Origin: RZYY01 sp036794825
GTDB lineage: Bacteria > Bacteroidota > Bacteroidia > Bacteroidales > 4484-276
Direction: 5' to 3'
DNA length: 64,000 bases
Assembly (NCBI GenBank): GCA_036794825.1
Contig: DAIRGA010000015.1
Location: forward strand, 1-64,000
Shown: positions 35,463-44,217 of the stretch, piece by piece
Layout of the letters: the number at the start of each line of letters is the position of its first letter
How positions within the stretch are numbered: the stretch's first letter is position 1
The notes under the pieces: generated by a model
Told to the model about the DNA's origin: nothing
Database searches by the model: none
The model's input: the letters and a program-made list of their open reading frames with translations, nothing else
Translations under genes and position numbers: made by a program

Positions 35463-38423
35463 TTAAGCCTCTTTGTTTCTGATTTTTGTCAGGTAACTTA
35501 CTGATGGCAAGGTGTGGAACTCCTCAAGAACCTGGTAGTTCCGCGGATCTTTCATCAGCTGGGCTACCCGGCTTTCCGGATCGTTGATGTCACCAAAAAC
35601 CAGTGCTCCCGAAGGACAGGATTGAGCGCATGCAGGTTGAATGTCGCCATCTTTCAAAGGTCTGCGCTCGTTTTTGGCTTTTAGTTTTCCTTCCTGGATA
35701 CGCTGCATGCAGAAAGAGCATTTCTCGACGACACCTCGTTCTCTCACGGTCACGTCGGGGTTGAGCACCATCCGGCCAAGGTCAGAGTTCATGTTGTAAT
35801 CAAATTTGTCGTTCTGGGCATAGAGGAACCAGTTGAATCGTCTCACCTTGTAAGGGCAGTTGTTGATGCAGTATTTGGTCCCCACGCAACGGTTGTAGGC
35901 CATTTGGTTAAGTCCCTCCGAACTGTGGTTGGTAGCCGAAACCGGGCAAACGTTTTCACAGGGAGCATGATCGCAGTGCTGACACATCATCGGCTGGAAC
36001 ACTACCTCCGGGTTATCCGCTTCACCGTTGTAGTAACGGTCAATCCTCATCCAGTGCATGATTCGCCTTCTTCTTACCTCTTCTTTTCCGATCACCGGCA
36101 CATTGTTTTCGCTTTGGCAGGAAATCACACAATTGCTGCAACCAGTGCAGGCATTCAAATCCACCAGCAGCATCCAGTGATGACCTTCGAACTCGGTTAC
36201 CGGGTAAAGTGTGGTTTTGTGTTTGTCGTGGTACTTTTTAATTTCGTTGCCGGCGTAAGGTTTTTCTTTGTACTTATCCAGCGTAGATTCTCTTACGATT
36301 GGCCTGCCCTCCATATCATGGTGCGTTTGGGTAAGGGCAAATTCATACCTGGCGTTTTTTATTTTCAGATCTGTGACTGTTCCTGTGAATGAGCGGGTTT
36401 CGCCTGTAAATAATGATAACGGGTAAACATTTTCGCCAACCAGTTCGCCGGCTTTACCTGCTTTTGCACGTCCGTATCCAACTGCCATCGAGATGCATCC
36501 CTGTGCATGGCCGGGCTGGATTAGAACCGGAATTTCGACCTTATCATTTATCAAGAGCAAGTCGCCGGTACTGATTCCCTTTTCTTTGGCCATTACCGGC
36601 GAAATTGCAGCAAAATTGTCCCAGGTAACCGATGACACCGGGTCAGGCAGTTCCTGAAGCCATGGATTATTGGCAAAATGCCCGTCGCCAATGGCAATAT
36701 TTTGTATCAGGACAAACTCCTCTGCTCCAGCTTTGCTTATCATTAAATTGATATTCTGTGCTGATGATGAGGCCGCCCCGGAGTTGAATTCCGGCAGAGA
36801 ACGTTCTGGCAACTTCACCTCGAAGACTCCTGTCTGTAGTGACTTTTGCCAGAAAGCCGTGAAATTCGTCTGTTCACTTTGTAATGGGAAAAAGTTGGCT
36901 TTCCATGACTTTTGGAGATATTGATATATATCATCCCCGCTGCCAAGCCATTTCAGCATTGTGTCCTGGAATTGCCTGGTATTGAATATTTTCCTGATAG
37001 CAGGCTGGGCAAGGCTGTAATGCCCGCTCATAAACTCAGCATCGTTCCACGATTCGAGATAATGGTTATCGGGAAGGATGTAGCTGCAGGCTTCGGCTGT
37101 TTCATCTTTTGCCGATGCAAAGGAGACGCTGAAACGTGCTTTTTTAAGCCCATCCATCAGTTTTTCCGCATCATGATAACTGTAAACCGGGTTGGTCTCG
37201 TAGAAAAATATTCCGTCTACTTTTCCGGCATTCAGGTCATTCACCAACGCTTCAAATGCATTTTCGTCGTCATTGCCTGCCTGGATGGTGCTGGTGATGT
37301 CAAGTGTGTTGCTATAACTTTCGAGCTTTTGGTTAATGGCATTCACCACGGTCTGAACTTCAATATTGTTATGACCGGATACCACGAGCGATTTTCCTTT
37401 GTGCTGCATTAGTTTGCCGGCAAGTTTTTTAACATCGTAAAAATCAACAGATGGGGAATTGACAGCGCCCGGTTCCAGCTCGTTGTAGAGTGCAAGAAGG
37501 ATTTTGAGCTCGTCAGCAGGCTTAACGGGCACTCTTTCGTCAGCATTGGCGCCGGTGAGCGAGTAACCGGCCTCAAACTGAACATGATGCGACATCTTCG
37601 GCGCTTCCTGGTTCAACTTGCGGGTTTTGCTGTAACGGTTGGCAAAAACGGAAGGCGCCAGCCATGTTCCGAGGAAGTCAGCACTGAAACTGACTATCAT
37701 GTCGGCTTTATCGAAACGATAATCCGGAATTAGGGCAAGGTTGTGGCTTTTCTCGTGTGCCTTGCGGATAGCTCCATAAGATACTGCATCCCAGGCAACA
37801 ACTTCGAGCGCTGTGAATTTTTGCTGTAACTCTTTGATTAGCTGTTTTGTAGTAGGGCTAAGCAGCGACGGTGTTACCAATGCCAACTTTTTACCTTGAG
37901 CCTGTGCCTGATTCATTTTTTCAAGGATTTCCTTGTCGGCTGTTTCCCAGGTCAGTTCATATTCATGGTCTGTAGGGCACTTGTAACGCGCTCCATCGTC
38001 ATAAAGGCCCAGCACAGAGGATTGAACCCTCGCTGTTGTTCCGGTCTGAGAAACCGATGAATTCTTATTCCCTTCAATCTTGATGGGTCTGCCATCACGG
38101 GTTTTTACCAGGATACTGCAATATTCGTTTCCATGCTGATAGGTGGATGCATACCAGGTGGCTTTTCCGGGAATGATTTCTTCAGGCTGAATAATATAAG
38201 GTATAGCTTTTTTGACCGGGTTTTCGCAGGCGGTTACTATCGTAGCTGAAGCAAAGCTGATCCCGCACCATTTCAGGAAATCCCGCCTCGAGGTGGAATT
38301 TTTATTTAAATCGCCGGACAGAACATCCAAGATTCCGGATTCCTGATTTTCATCTTTTGGGATAATTGGTTGCTCTTCAACAGCTCCCGTTTTATCCAAA
38401 CTTTTCCAGTATTTTTTTTCCAT
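35463..38423 (-). CDS. actB: Alternative complex III subunit ActB (molybdopterin-like plus Fe-S domain)
   Basis: A 986-residue periplasmic iron-sulfur subunit. A twin-arginine signal is visible at about residues 44-66 (SRRDFLKWCGISFASATIV). The first part (about 70-720) resembles molybdopterin oxidoreductases, which in ActB has lost the cofactor. The last part (about 740-960) has four cluster-binding groups: CTGCSNCVISC, CQHCDHAPCENVC, CVGTKYCINNC and CSFCM with CAQSC. This fits three [4Fe-4S] clusters and one [3Fe-4S] cluster as in known ActB structures. It accepts electrons from the quinol at ActC and passes them to the hemes of ActA and ActE. It is the second gene of the operon. Confidence 0.95.
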   Translation of the reverse strand: MEKKYWKSLDKTGAVEEQPIIPKDENQESGILDVLSGDLNKNSTSRRDFLKWCGISFASATIVTACENPVKKAIPYIIQPEEIIPGKATWYASTYQHGNEYCSILVKTRDGRPIKIEGNKNSSVSQTGTTARVQSSVLGLYDDGARYKCPTDHEYELTWETADKEILEKMNQAQAQGKKLALVTPSLLSPTTKQLIKELQQKFTALEVVAWDAVSYGAIRKAHEKSHNLALIPDYRFDKADMIVSFSADFLGTWLAPSVFANRYSKTRKLNQEAPKMSHHVQFEAGYSLTGANADERVPVKPADELKILLALYNELEPGAVNSPSVDFYDVKKLAGKLMQHKGKSLVVSGHNNIEVQTVVNAINQKLESYSNTLDITSTIQAGNDDENAFEALVNDLNAGKVDGIFFYETNPVYSYHDAEKLMDGLKKARFSVSFASAKDETAEACSYILPDNHYLESWNDAEFMSGHYSLAQPAIRKIFNTRQFQDTMLKWLGSGDDIYQYLQKSWKANFFPLQSEQTNFTAFWQKSLQTGVFEVKLPERSLPEFNSGAASSSAQNINLMISKAGAEEFVLIQNIAIGDGHFANNPWLQELPDPVSSVTWDNFAAISPVMAKEKGISTGDLLLINDKVEIPVLIQPGHAQGCISMAVGYGRAKAGKAGELVGENVYPLSLFTGETRSFTGTVTDLKIKNARYEFALTQTHHDMEGRPIVRESTLDKYKEKPYAGNEIKKYHDKHKTTLYPVTEFEGHHWMLLVDLNACTGCSNCVISCQSENNVPVIGKEEVRRRRIMHWMRIDRYYNGEADNPEVVFQPMMCQHCDHAPCENVCPVSATNHSSEGLNQMAYNRCVGTKYCINNCPYKVRRFNWFLYAQNDKFDYNMNSDLGRMVLNPDVTVRERGVVEKCSFCMQRIQEGKLKAKNERRPLKDGDIQPACAQSCPSGALVFGDINDPESRVAQLMKDPRNYQVLEEFHTLPSVSYLTKIRNKEA

Positions 38424-38452
38424 TTAGCTTTTATAAAATGTTGAAAAAGAGT

Positions 38453-39721
38453 CTAATAATGACATTTCATGCAATCGGTTGCACCAACCATTGCCGGTGA
38501 TATGGAGTCAATCCTGCCGTTTTTGAGATCATCGTGCAACCTGTCGAACATCTGATAATAAGGATTTTCGGCGAAATCAACCTTGCGGGTACGGTGGCAG
38601 TTAAGACACCAACCCATCGAAAGATCTTCCACCTGGCGTACTATGTGCATTTCTTCGACTTGTCCATGACATTCGGCGCAATCCAGTCTGCCGGTATTAA
38701 CATGCTGGGCATGACTGAAGTAACTATGATTCGGAAGGTTGTGAATCCGAATCCATTGCACTGGCTCGTTGTGCTCGGCTGAGTAATGTATTTTGTTGAT
38801 TTCGAACCGGCCAGAGTTTGTGCCATTCCTGATTACCGTATGACAGTTCAGGCAAACGTTGGTGGAGGGTATTCCGGCACTAAGGCTGTGATCGGCAATA
38901 TGATGGCAATAGCGACAATCAATTTCGTTTTCGCCGGCGTGGATTTTATGCGAAAATTTGATTGGCTGATCTGGTTCATATCCGGGAGTACGTCCGAGAC
39001 TTTTCCCTTCAGCATAAGCAAATTGCATGTGCACACCCAAACCGACAAGTAACACTATGGCATGGATGAAATAGTATTTGATCTTTTTGGTGATTAGCAG
39101 GTCAATAAGAGCAAGCAGCATCAGCAGGCCAAATCCCCAGAAAATGGCTGCCCTGATAGGATAAGCAGGCAATTCTCCCGGGCCATACACATCAATTTTG
39201 TGAAGGTAAGCCTCCAGGAATCTGGCTTCATCAGTGGTGATTGTCATGCCTTTGTGATCCTCCATCAAACGCAGGCTTGCTGGTAGGTTCATCACATCCA
39301 TCAGTTTGTAATTTTCATTCTTCGCCATCGCTTTTGCCAGTTCGTAAGCGGATGGATTCCAGTTGATCTCCTGCGTTGGTTTGATGTAATGACAGGAAGC
39401 GCAGTTGTGTGTACCACTCTCAAAGGGAATCAAACCCTGGAAGAGCCGGCTTCCTTTGCGATAATCGGTCTTGGAATAACTATGCGGATCGCCCGTAAAA
39501 GCAGCCACAGGCTGTGAAACGGCCGGAGCAGGTGTGGTTGCAACCTCCTCAGAAACTGGCGTTTGTACACCGAGACTGTCTGATTTAACCTCCGTAGTGT
39601 CCTGTGCGTAAATCTTTTGCGAGAACAACAGGAAAAACAAACAGAATGTGCCTGCTGAAAAGATTATTACTCTTCGCCAATCTCTTATCATTGTCGGCTT
39701 TGGTAAATGTTGCATGTTCAT
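38453..39721 (-). CDS. actA: Alternative complex III subunit ActA, multiheme cytochrome c
   Basis: A 422-residue exported cytochrome. A signal peptide spans about 15-40. The first part (about 80-180) is a cytochrome c-like domain with one CASCH motif at about 107. Two helices follow (about 190-212 and 217-237). The C-terminal part holds five more motifs: CRYCH, CLNCH, CAECH, CLNCH and CMKCH at about 269, 290, 348, 372 and 417. Standard descriptions of ActA give five hemes; here there are six CxxCH sites, so the N-terminal monoheme domain is either an addition or a lineage feature. It is the first gene of the operon. Confidence 0.93.
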   Translation of the reverse strand: MNMQHLPKPTMIRDWRRVIIFSAGTFCLFFLLFSQKIYAQDTTEVKSDSLGVQTPVSEEVATTPAPAVSQPVAAFTGDPHSYSKTDYRKGSRLFQGLIPFESGTHNCASCHYIKPTQEINWNPSAYELAKAMAKNENYKLMDVMNLPASLRLMEDHKGMTITTDEARFLEAYLHKIDVYGPGELPAYPIRAAIFWGFGLLMLLALIDLLITKKIKYYFIHAIVLLVGLGVHMQFAYAEGKSLGRTPGYEPDQPIKFSHKIHAGENEIDCRYCHHIADHSLSAGIPSTNVCLNCHTVIRNGTNSGRFEINKIHYSAEHNEPVQWIRIHNLPNHSYFSHAQHVNTGRLDCAECHGQVEEMHIVRQVEDLSMGWCLNCHRTRKVDFAENPYYQMFDRLHDDLKNGRIDSISPAMVGATDCMKCHY

Positions 39722-39792
39722 TCAGGATTTCTTTTTTGAAAATATTATAATGTCTTAATGATTAAATGTATTACTTGCCGTGGTACCCGGGA

Positions 39793-39818
39793 GTAACCCT
39801 TGCATGGTTACAAAATTA
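39793..39818 (-). promoter_or_regulatory. Putative act operon promoter with overlapping operator-like repeat
   Basis: TAATTTTG on the minus strand (39811-39818) fits TAnnTTTG and would start transcription about 85 nt before actA. An inverted repeat GTAACC (39793-39798) and GGTTAC (39806-39811), spaced by 7 bp, touches the -7 box and covers the start point. That placement is usual for a repressor site. Both parts are read from sequence; the regulator is unknown. Confidence 0.4.
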
Positions 39819-40018
39819 GGAAAAAACATTATCAATGGATGATTCTAAGTAATTCATATTCAGTCCAGATAACAAAATATTTGTTTTACATGGTTTCATC
39901 GCAATCTTACTGATAAAGTTCTTTGCCCGAATTTGCATCATTTCTGTTTTCCATACTCCGGTACTTAATTACCGCCTCAAAAGTATATCTTATAGACTTA
40001 CATTTTTACCTGTTTTGT

Positions 40019-40041
40019 AATTTAGAAGACTTCTAAATTTC
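40019..40041. promoter_or_regulatory. Perfect 23-bp palindrome upstream of the cyd operon
   Basis: Two 11-bp arms, AAATTTAGAAG and CTTCTAAATTT, flank a single central base (40030). The centre lies about 57 bp upstream of the likely transcription start of the HMA/DsrE/cydAB operon, a position usual for an activator site. It stands in the 401-bp divergent gap between actA and this operon. The rest of the gap has no recognisable gene. Confidence 0.6.
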
Positions 40042-40073
40042 GCAGACCAATCTCAGTTAGCTCAGAATGGGGT

Positions 40074-40081
40074 AATTTTGA
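40074..40081 (+). promoter_or_regulatory. Putative -7 box (TAATTTTG) for the HMA/DsrE/cyd operon
   Basis: TAATTTTG fits TAnnTTTG and gives a leader of about 36 nt before the ATG at 40123. It argues against an in-frame start at 40078. Confidence 0.5.
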
Positions 40082-40122
40082 AAACAGAAATTTGCATCAA
40101 TATTCATTTAAAACTCAAAGTG

Positions 40123-40485
40123 ATGAAAAATCAACTATTTAACATTCTGTTAATTGCATTCGGAATTTTTCTGTTTGCTGCCTGTGGAGGCAACACCACA
40201 AAGGATCAAAATCAGACCGAAACCAGCGATGTCGAGGCTGGTCTTGAAATGAGTACGCAAACCGTGGAGTTGTCTGTAAAGGGTATGTCGTGCACAGGCT
40301 GCGAAACCGCCATTATAGCTGCATTGGAGAAAATTGATGGCGTTAAGGCGGTAAATGCCAATCACACCGAAGGTATTGCTTTGGTAAAATTCGATACCAC
40401 TATGGCTAACCTCGATCAGATCAAAAATGCGATCAGCGAAGCCGGTTACACTCCTGGAGATTATAAATTGGTTGAGGATGAATGA
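40123..40485 (+). CDS. Heavy-metal-associated (HMA) domain lipoprotein
   Basis: A 120-residue lipoprotein. Signal and lipobox are visible at the start (MKNQLFNILLIAFGIFLFAACGG, Cys about 21). A short acidic linker is followed by an HMA domain (about 45-115) with the metal-binding motif GMSCTGCE (about 55-62) and the closing strand EAGYTPGDY. HMA domains bind soft metals such as Cu(I) through the two Cys. As an exported lipoprotein it would hold the metal outside the inner membrane. It is the first gene of the cyd operon; a link to copper or redox handling during oxygen limitation is inference. Confidence 0.8.
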   Translation: MKNQLFNILLIAFGIFLFAACGGNTTKDQNQTETSDVEAGLEMSTQTVELSVKGMSCTGCETAIIAALEKIDGVKAVNANHTEGIALVKFDTTMANLDQIKNAISEAGYTPGDYKLVEDE

Positions 40486-40509
40486 TTTATAAATTAAATA
40501 CTAAATGAA

Positions 40510-40956
40510 ATGAAAAAATTTGCCGTTCTCTCTTTGTTTGCGATTTTCCTGGTTTCATGTATTAATGTTGACCAGCCGCCAAAACATGCTGCCGAAGCAG
40601 CCGCTGCCAGCGACGGTGTGTTTCTGCATGTTTCCGGCAACGACCCGCATCGCGTTCTGATGGCACTTCGTATGGCCGAGCTGATGTCGAACGAGCACGA
40701 CGTACTCATCTATTTTGATATCAATGGGATAGAGGTTGTATTGAAGGACTCGCCGGATATTACCTATGCGCAGTTTCCATCATCACATCTACAGATCAAA
40801 AAGTTAATCGAAGCCGGGGTGCTTTTACAAGCATGTCCCGCTTGCCTTGAGGCCGCCGGAAAATCGGCAGGAGACCTGATTGAAGGGGTTACCATTGCTG
40901 ATAAGAAGGCCTTTTTCAATTTTACCGAAGGTCGTATCTTAACGCTTGATTATTAG
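40510..40956 (+). CDS. DsrE-family lipoprotein
   Basis: A 148-residue lipoprotein with signal MKKFAVLSLFAIFLVSC (lipobox LVSC). The mature part is a DsrE/DsrF-like domain: FLHVSGNDPHRVLMALRMAELM, DVLIYFDINGIEVVL, and the Cys-bearing LLQACPACLEAAGKS (about 102-116), where a persulfide may be carried. Exported DsrE proteins are uncommon, as most act in the cytoplasm. It lies between the HMA lipoprotein and DUF4492 genes, with gaps of 24 and 14 bp, in the cytochrome bd operon. A role in sulfide or metal handling near the bd oxidase, which is sulfide-tolerant in other bacteria, is a guess. Confidence 0.75.
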   Translation: MKKFAVLSLFAIFLVSCINVDQPPKHAAEAAAASDGVFLHVSGNDPHRVLMALRMAELMSNEHDVLIYFDINGIEVVLKDSPDITYAQFPSSHLQIKKLIEAGVLLQACPACLEAAGKSAGDLIEGVTIADKKAFFNFTEGRILTLDY

Positions 40957-40970
40957 GATGATAATACTAA

Positions 40971-41210
40971 ATGATGAAAAATAGCAGGAATTACCTGGTT
41001 CGGATTTTCACCTTTTACTATAGTGGCTTCAGGGAAATGCCGCTTTGGGGAAGGCAGTTGTGGCTCATCATCATACTCAAGCTTTTCATTATGTTTGCGA
41101 TTTTCAGGTTTTTCTTTTTTCCCGATTATTTACAATCCAATTTCAGCTCGGATGCCGAACGCAGCCAGCATGTGATCGAGCAACTGACCGGGCAAAACCA
41201 AACAAATTAA
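40971..41210 (+). CDS. DUF4492 small membrane protein
   Basis: A 79-residue protein with one strong membrane helix (about 29-50, LWLIIILKLFIMFAIFRFFFF). It starts with YLVRIFTFYYSGFREMP and ends in a short polar tail. The pattern is that of DUF4492, whose members are repeatedly found next to cydA. It probably helps assembly or stability of cytochrome bd but has no proven function. The cydA gene starts 5 bp after its stop. Confidence 0.8.
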   Translation: MMKNSRNYLVRIFTFYYSGFREMPLWGRQLWLIIILKLFIMFAIFRFFFFPDYLQSNFSSDAERSQHVIEQLTGQNQTN

Positions 41211-41215
41211 TTATC

Positions 41216-42799
41216 ATGGAAAATTTTGACATGTCAATGATCAACTGGTCGCGTGGTCAGTTTGCTATGTCGGCCATGTTTCACTGGATATTTGTGCCTC
41301 TTACCCTTGGTCTGATAATCCTTGTGGCCATCATGGAAACCATTTATGTGCGTACCGGTGATGAAAAATGGAAGAAACTGACCCAGTTCTGGGCAAAACT
41401 CTTTGGGATCAATTTTGCCATCGGTGTGGCTACAGGCATAATTCTCGAATTTCAGTTCGGAACCAATTGGTCCAATTACTCGTGGTTTGTGGGTGATATT
41501 TTTGGCGCCCCATTGGCCATCGAAGGCATAATGGCTTTCTTCCTCGAAGCTACATTTGTGGCAGTAATGTTTTTTGGCTGGAGCAAAGTGAGCAAAAGGT
41601 TTCATCTGGTATCAACATGGATGGTGGCAGTGGGTGCCAATCTATCGGCACTATGGATCCTGGTGGCTAACGCCTGGATGCAGTATCCTGTAGGAACAAC
41701 TTTCAACCCGATGACAGCGCGCAACGAAATGACCGATTTCTGGGCTGTCCTGTTTTCACCGGTTGCCATCAACAAATTCCTGCACACGGTGGCTTCCGGC
41801 TATGTTTTATCGGCAGTGTTTGTAGTTGGGGTTTCTTCCTGGTTTTTGTTGAAAAAGAGAGACACGCTCTTTGCTAAAAGAAGCATTTTACTGGCTTCGA
41901 TTTTTGGCATAACGACCTCTGTCTTTCTGATTTGGTCTGGTGATGAATCTGCACGCCAGATGGCCGACAAGCAGCCGATGAAATTTGCAGCCATGGAAGC
42001 TCTCTGGGAAGGGCAGACCAATGCGCCGCTTATTGCCATTGGACTTTTACAGAAACCCGTTCCGCCCAAAACTTCAGGAAAGTACCAGGAGAAAGATTTT
42101 GCCGTGAAAATCGAAATTCCCAACATGCTCTCCTACATGGCTTTTCTTGATCCCAATGCCTATATTCCGGGGATTAAAGATCTTGTAAACGGTTACACGG
42201 ATCCCAATAGCGGCGTTGTGGAGATTTCCTACTATGAAAAAATGGAGCGTGGAAAGGAAGCCATAGCTGCGTTGAAAGGTTACAAGGAGGCTCTGCAGGC
42301 TGATGATACAGAATCTCTCCGGCTTTTTGCATCAAAATTTGAAGATCCTGTCTGGATGGAAGAAACCTTTAAATACTTCGGGTACGGATATTACACCGAA
42401 AAAACCGTTGCCGGGCTGGTTCCCAATGTGCCGGTCGCATTTTATTCATTCCACATCATGGTTGCGCTGTCCGGCCATTTTCTGGCGCTTTTCATTGTTA
42501 TGCTCATTTTTACCTTGAAAAACAAAATTGACCGGATGCGGTGGCTGCACCATGTTGCTATTTGGACAATCCCACTGGCATACCTGGCGGGTCAGTTGGG
42601 TTGGGTTGTTGCCGAAATGGGACGTCAGCCCTGGGTGATCCAGGATCTGATGCCGGCCATTGCAGCAGTTTCCCGAATTGATGCCGGAAGCGTGCAGCTT
42701 ACTTTCTGGCTTTTTGCCGTCACCTTCTCTGTATTGCTTATAGCAGAGATCAGGATTTTACTTTCACAAATCAAAAAAGGCGTAACAGGAGGACACTAA
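41216..42799 (+). CDS. cydA: Cytochrome bd quinol oxidase subunit I
   Basis: A 527-residue membrane protein that binds the three hemes of cytochrome bd. The start at 41216 (MENFDMSM) is the standard one; an earlier in-frame start overlaps the DUF4492 gene. Heme ligands are visible: His in FAMSAMFHWIF for high-spin heme, His in INKFLHTVASGYVL (b558) and Met in FYSFHIMVALSG. The GRQPW motif before VIQDLMP closes the quinol loop. The enzyme oxidises quinol and reduces oxygen to water with high affinity, without pumping protons. cydB follows after 1 bp. Confidence 0.95.
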   Translation: MENFDMSMINWSRGQFAMSAMFHWIFVPLTLGLIILVAIMETIYVRTGDEKWKKLTQFWAKLFGINFAIGVATGIILEFQFGTNWSNYSWFVGDIFGAPLAIEGIMAFFLEATFVAVMFFGWSKVSKRFHLVSTWMVAVGANLSALWILVANAWMQYPVGTTFNPMTARNEMTDFWAVLFSPVAINKFLHTVASGYVLSAVFVVGVSSWFLLKKRDTLFAKRSILLASIFGITTSVFLIWSGDESARQMADKQPMKFAAMEALWEGQTNAPLIAIGLLQKPVPPKTSGKYQEKDFAVKIEIPNMLSYMAFLDPNAYIPGIKDLVNGYTDPNSGVVEISYYEKMERGKEAIAALKGYKEALQADDTESLRLFASKFEDPVWMEETFKYFGYGYYTEKTVAGLVPNVPVAFYSFHIMVALSGHFLALFIVMLIFTLKNKIDRMRWLHHVAIWTIPLAYLAGQLGWVVAEMGRQPWVIQDLMPAIAAVSRIDAGSVQLTFWLFAVTFSVLLIAEIRILLSQIKKGVTGGH

Positions 42800-42800
42800 C

Positions 42801-43985
42801 ATGTTTGAATCATTATCACATCTCGCATTGCAGCAATACTGGTGGATTATCGTTTCGCTGCTCGCCAGCCTGCTCGTTTTTCTTTTTTTCGTGCAGGGAG
42901 GGCAAACGCTGATATTCACATTAGCAAAAAATGAACTTGAACGAAAAATGCTCGTCAATTCCCTGGGGCGGAAATGGGAATTTACTTTTACCACCCTGGT
43001 AACTTTTGGCGGCGCTTTTTTTGCATCATTTCCACTCTTTTACAGTACCAGCTTCGGCGGAGCTTACTGGGTCTGGATGATAATTCTGTTTGCTTTTGTC
43101 ATTCAGGCAGTAGCCTATGAGTTTCGTACAAAACCGGGTAATTTCCTCGGTCAAAGGACTTACGAGGTTTTTCTGATAATCAATGGCGCTCTGGGAACGA
43201 TTCTGATTGGCGCCGCCGTTGGAACATTTTTTACCGGTTCCGCATTTTCGGTAGATAAACTCAATCTCACCAACATTTTATCCGGCGGTTCCACCACTAT
43301 TTCTTCATGGCAGGGGCCTGCGTATGGCCTCGAGGCAGCGCTCAATATCCAGAACCTCTCGCTGGGACTGGCTGTTTTCTTTCTCTCCAGGATACTTGGT
43401 ATTCTCTATTTTATGAACAGTATTCATGACGAGAATATCTTTAAAAGATCGAAAAAGCACCTGCTGATCAACACAATACCTTTCCTGATCTTTTTTCTGC
43501 TTTTCGTTGGTTTGCTCCTTACCAGCTCAGGTTTTGCCGTAATTCCTGACGCTTCACGTGTGGCGATGCTCTGGAAAATTGAAATGGAACCATATAAATA
43601 CCTCCACAACCTGCTTGAGATGCCGCTGGTGCTGGTAATGTTTCTTCTGGGGGTTGTTTTGGTATTGTTAGGAATAGGCGCCTCTCTGGTCAAAAGCGAA
43701 TGCACAAGGGGCATCTGGCCTGCTGGTGCAGGAACGGTACTTACCGTCTTTTCGCTACTGATGCTGGCTGGTTTGAATAACACCGCCTACTATCCTTCAA
43801 CATACGATCTGCAAAGTTCGCTTACCATCATGAACAGTTCTTCCAGCAAATTTACACTCACAGCGATGAGCTATGTGTCGCTGCTGGTGCCATTTGTTGC
43901 AGCCTACATCGTGTATGCGTGGCGCTCACTCAACAAAAAGAAAATTGATGCTGCCGAAATGCAATCCGGCGATCATGCTTATTAA
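42801..43985 (+). CDS. cydB: Cytochrome bd quinol oxidase subunit II
   Basis: A 394-residue membrane protein with about nine helices, including QQYWWIIVSLLASLLVFLFF near the start. It contains the family segments VQGGQTLIF and GRKWEFTFTTLVTFGGAFFASFP, which match the GFDLGVG-like and W.GNEVWL-like regions of longer CydB proteins in altered form. It pairs with CydA to form the bd oxidase. The gene starts 1 bp after cydA. A 42-codon gene follows after 14 bp. Confidence 0.9.
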   Translation: MFESLSHLALQQYWWIIVSLLASLLVFLFFVQGGQTLIFTLAKNELERKMLVNSLGRKWEFTFTTLVTFGGAFFASFPLFYSTSFGGAYWVWMIILFAFVIQAVAYEFRTKPGNFLGQRTYEVFLIINGALGTILIGAAVGTFFTGSAFSVDKLNLTNILSGGSTTISSWQGPAYGLEAALNIQNLSLGLAVFFLSRILGILYFMNSIHDENIFKRSKKHLLINTIPFLIFFLLFVGLLLTSSGFAVIPDASRVAMLWKIEMEPYKYLHNLLEMPLVLVMFLLGVVLVLLGIGASLVKSECTRGIWPAGAGTVLTVFSLLMLAGLNNTAYYPSTYDLQSSLTIMNSSSSKFTLTAMSYVSLLVPFVAAYIVYAWRSLNKKKIDAAEMQSGDHAY

Positions 43986-43999
43986 TCACTCAAAATCAA

Positions 44000-44128
44000 A
44001 TGATTATGTACTGGAAAGAAATTCTGCATTTTCTGAGCCTGCCTGTCCTGATTTACATAACCTACCGGATAATCCTGATCTACACGAAAAAACTCGACAA
44101 GAAACTTTCTGCGGAAGGAGAAGAATAA
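44000..44128 (+). CDS. 42-residue membrane peptide after cydB, possible bd accessory subunit
   Basis: A short open frame begins 14 bp after the cydB stop. It encodes 42 residues starting MIMYWKEILHFLSLPVLI, with one membrane helix (about 9-28) and a charged tail (YTKKLDKKLSAEGEE). In other bacteria, cydAB is followed by genes for tiny one-helix subunits such as CydX, which stabilise the hemes; these also start with a short aromatic N-terminus and have a charged tail. The match is by position, size and topology only, not by sequence. It is too short for most gene callers, so it may be unannotated. Confidence 0.55.
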   Translation: MIMYWKEILHFLSLPVLIYITYRIILIYTKKLDKKLSAEGEE

Positions 44129-44217
44129 CAAAACCATCATTTGGAAAATTGCCTAGATATGACTTACTCATGATGTACTTGAATAGCCAAATTCAAAACT
44201 CAACTGTTGAATGATTT

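Noticed and set aside
40078..40122. Longer N-terminus for the HMA lipoprotein
   Set aside because: The extra 15 residues precede a normal lipoprotein signal and overlap the likely -7 box and transcription start.
41045..41215. N-terminal extension of CydA
   Set aside because: It is an alternative frame of the DUF4492 gene; CydA normally begins close to the ATG at 41216.
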